This document shows, piece after piece, positions 63,555-64,000 of a DNA stretch of 64,000 nucleotides (position 1 is the first letter of the stretch; every line of letters begins with the position of its first letter). The stretch comes from Streptomyces sp. WMMB 322 (GTDB lineage Bacteria > Actinomycetota > Actinomycetes > Streptomycetales > Streptomycetaceae). The notes beneath the pieces were generated by a model. It ran no database searches. It saw only the letters and a list, made by a program, of their open reading frames with translations, and had not been told where the DNA came from. The stretch is from positions 148,228-212,227 of the forward strand of contig NZ_FMHI01000003.1 of assembly GCF_900090145.1 (NCBI RefSeq), read 5' to 3'. The translations under genes and the position numbers were made by a program.

Positions 63555-64000
63555 ATGAACAGCGACGCATCACGGCCCGGAACCGGAGCAGGGTCCGCAG
63601 GGCCCGAACTCGTGGCGTTCGGCGGGGCGCTGACCGCGGTCGTCCGCGGTGTGGTGCCGCTCGCCGGGCTGCGGGACTTCTTCGACGCCTCGTTCCGGGC
63701 GCTGGGCGAGACCCTCGCCCGTCAGCAAGTCACCGTGACGGGACCGGCGTTCGGCTTCTACCGCGAGCCGCCGAAGGAGAGCGCCGACCTCGAGGTCGGG
63801 TTCGCCACGGACCGTCCCGTGCGGCCCGAGGGGGGCGTCGTCGCCGGCTCGCTCCCCGCGGCGCGGGTCGCCCGGCTCGTCCACCACGGCTCGTTCGACG
63901 ATCTGGGCGCCTCGTGGGAGCGGCTCCACTCCTGGACGCACGGGCAGGGGCTGAAGCCCGGCCCGGGAATGTGGGAGGTCTACCTCACCGAGCCCTCCCC
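63555..64000 (+). CDS. GyrI-like small-molecule-binding domain protein (partial, C-terminus outside window)
   Basis: 148 codons visible. The sequence ELVAFGGALTAVVRGVVPLA followed by LRDFFDASFRALGETLA and TGPAFGFYREPP fits the GyrI/AraC-effector binding fold, found alone or behind MerR/AraC DNA-binding domains; no DNA-binding domain is present here. The ATG at 63555 follows GGGGAGG. The stop is not in the window. Confidence 0.85.
   Translation, partial: MNSDASRPGTGAGSAGPELVAFGGALTAVVRGVVPLAGLRDFFDASFRALGETLARQQVTVTGPAFGFYREPPKESADLEVGFATDRPVRPEGGVVAGSLPAARVARLVHHGSFDDLGASWERLHSWTHGQGLKPGPGMWEVYLTEPS

Overview
The window is chromosomal DNA of a high-GC actinomycete, almost certainly Streptomyces or a close relative. 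GTG and TTG starts are common, many exported proteins carry twin-arginine signals, carbohydrate ABC importers are abundant, and a regulator carries a rare in-frame TTA codon (bldA type). Several families are typical of Streptomyces: DUF6230/DUF6114, DUF574 methyltransferase, snapalysin, Rpf-LysM, EfeUOB. I saw no rRNA, tRNA, CRISPR, insertion sequence or prophage. It reads as an accessory, arm-like region rich in secreted hydrolases, not as a recent mobile island.

Layout. (1) 1-4824: sugar ABC importer operon (binding protein, two permeases, its own ATPase) divergent from a ROK regulator, with TTACGTAA-like operator candidates between them. (2) 5021-10046: M23 peptidase; a gas-vesicle-accessory-like pair with opposite-charge tails; a DUF6230/DUF6114/secreted-protein operon whose DUF6114 member ends in a collagen-like Gly-X-Y tail. 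(3) 10563-25359: a glycan-utilisation locus with a LacI regulator, an ABC importer lacking its own ATPase, GH39-like and glycoamylase-like hydrolases, a type I sulfatase with an adjacent formylglycine-generating enzyme, a flavin oxidase and a divergent GH35-like enzyme. Related TGTATGC/GCWTACA palindromes precede four of its transcription units, which argues for one regulon. (4) 25511-29258: an isolated ctaD-ctaF-qcrB respiratory cluster without the other subunits. (5) 29329-37896: methyltransferases, Ku, glutamate decarboxylase and a PaoABC-type molybdenum hydroxylase operon. (6) 37886-42172: a small membrane protein with an overlapping 46-residue exported peptide, then efeO-efeB-efeU behind an iron-box-like site. 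(7) 42759-50327: a TTA-containing LuxR regulator, a GH92 mannosidase, a HAD phosphomutase and a GH65 phosphorylase. (8) 50682-64000: snapalysin-like protease, GNAT, TetR with 13-bp repeats, MacB/FtsX-type exporter, Rpf-LysM protein with possible alternative hairpins at its start, PucR-type regulator, RibD-like reductase, SnoaL-like protein, a small ATP-dependent DNA ligase, a FUSC membrane protein and a truncated GyrI-like protein.

The likeliest new biology is the LacI-controlled sulfated-glycan locus. It combines sulfatase, sulfatase activator, exported glycosidases, importer and regulator around repeated operators, but its substrate cannot be named from sequence. Secondary interests are the orphan oxidase/cytochrome b cluster and the Rpf leader.
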